A stretch of DNA of 64,000 nucleotides, taken from a virus. The translations under genes were made by a program, and so were the position numbers. Where the stretch lies: positions 26,516 through 90,515 of the IMG/VR virus record IMGVR_UViG_3300029268_000010. One strand, given 5' to 3'. The notes beneath the pieces were generated by a model. It was not told the origin of the DNA. It was given only the letters and a program-made list of their open reading frames with translations, and did no database searches. Below, piece by piece: positions 63,936-64,000 of the stretch (position 1 is the stretch's first letter; the number at the start of each line of letters is the position of its first letter).

Positions 63936-64000
63936 TTATTTTTCTAATCGTCTTACTTTATCAGCAAGTTTAAGAACATTCTGGATAAACAGATCAGAAG
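63936..64000 (-). CDS. C-terminal end of a minus-strand gene, truncated by window edge
   Basis: A minus-strand frame runs in from the window end and stops with TAA at 63936-63938. The visible end (LFIQNVLKLADKVRRLEK) is helical and charged. Too short to name. It bounds the hairpin region. Confidence 0.6.
   Translation of the reverse strand, partial: SDLFIQNVLKLADKVRRLEK

Noticed and set aside
1-64000. Stop-codon reassignment (TAG or TGA), as in some crAss-like phages
   Set aside because: TAG ends the epimerase cleanly at 829, TGA and TAA end many genes just before or overlapping the next start, and long ORFs read through without in-frame stops under the standard code.

Overview
The window looks like part of a tailed-phage genome of the crAss-like group (Crassvirales), whose hosts are Bacteroidota. 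The main evidence is the order adaptor-like protein, 1541-aa muzzle/stabilisation-like protein, three cargo-type proteins, then a giant ORF carrying a D-x-D-x-D RNA polymerase signature. This is backed by an opposing-strand replication module (DnaB helicase, SSB-like, SbcC/RecF-like ATPase, PD-(D/E)XK nuclease, sliding clamp). The DNA is AT-rich, most virion genes have AT-rich leaders without a clear Shine-Dalgarno, and the genetic code appears standard (TAA, TGA and TAG all end genes at sensible places). I saw no tRNA, IS element, integrase or CRISPR array. There is no gene-free stretch above 300 bases.

Layout. (1) 1-5.4 kb, plus strand: a surface-glycan style cassette (UDP-GlcNAc 2-epimerase, three methyltransferase-like proteins, three glycosyltransferases), each gene overlapping or touching the next. 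(2) 5.4-40.2 kb, plus strand: virion genes, comprising small proteins, adaptor, muzzle, cargo proteins, a single 20,058-bp ORF (6685 aa) and three genes that look like receptor-binding or appendage proteins. (3) 40.20-40.24 kb: a bidirectional terminator where the two transcription units converge. (4) 40.27-47.4 kb, minus strand: about twenty small, tightly overlapping accessory genes, including HNH-like, Vsr/DUF559-like, zinc-ribbon and PAPS-reductase-like proteins. (5) 47.4-63.1 kb, minus strand: DNA metabolism, comprising sliding clamp, a five-gene PRTRC cassette (E, C, F, B, ThiF), PD-(D/E)XK nuclease, SSB-like, SbcC-like, nucleotidyltransferase-like, DnaB, a putative helicase loader and a KilAC antirepressor. 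(6) 63.1-64 kb: a lone plus-strand gene, a half-length membrane-anchored lysozyme-like gene, a long hairpin and the tail of another gene.

The most striking content is the PRTRC cassette. ThiF is E1-like, protein C is a short ubiquitin-like candidate ending in a free Gly, and protein B may be E2-like. The cassette sits in the replication operon and its ThiF gene overlaps the sliding-clamp gene by 4 bp. PRTRC cassettes are known to me from plasmids and integrative elements; a phage version wired to a clamp gene suggests a phage-encoded protein-modification system acting on the replisome. That role is inference. The second is the giant virion polyprotein, which combines an SF1-type helicase, two HExxH zincin-like sites and the RNA polymerase core in one chain.
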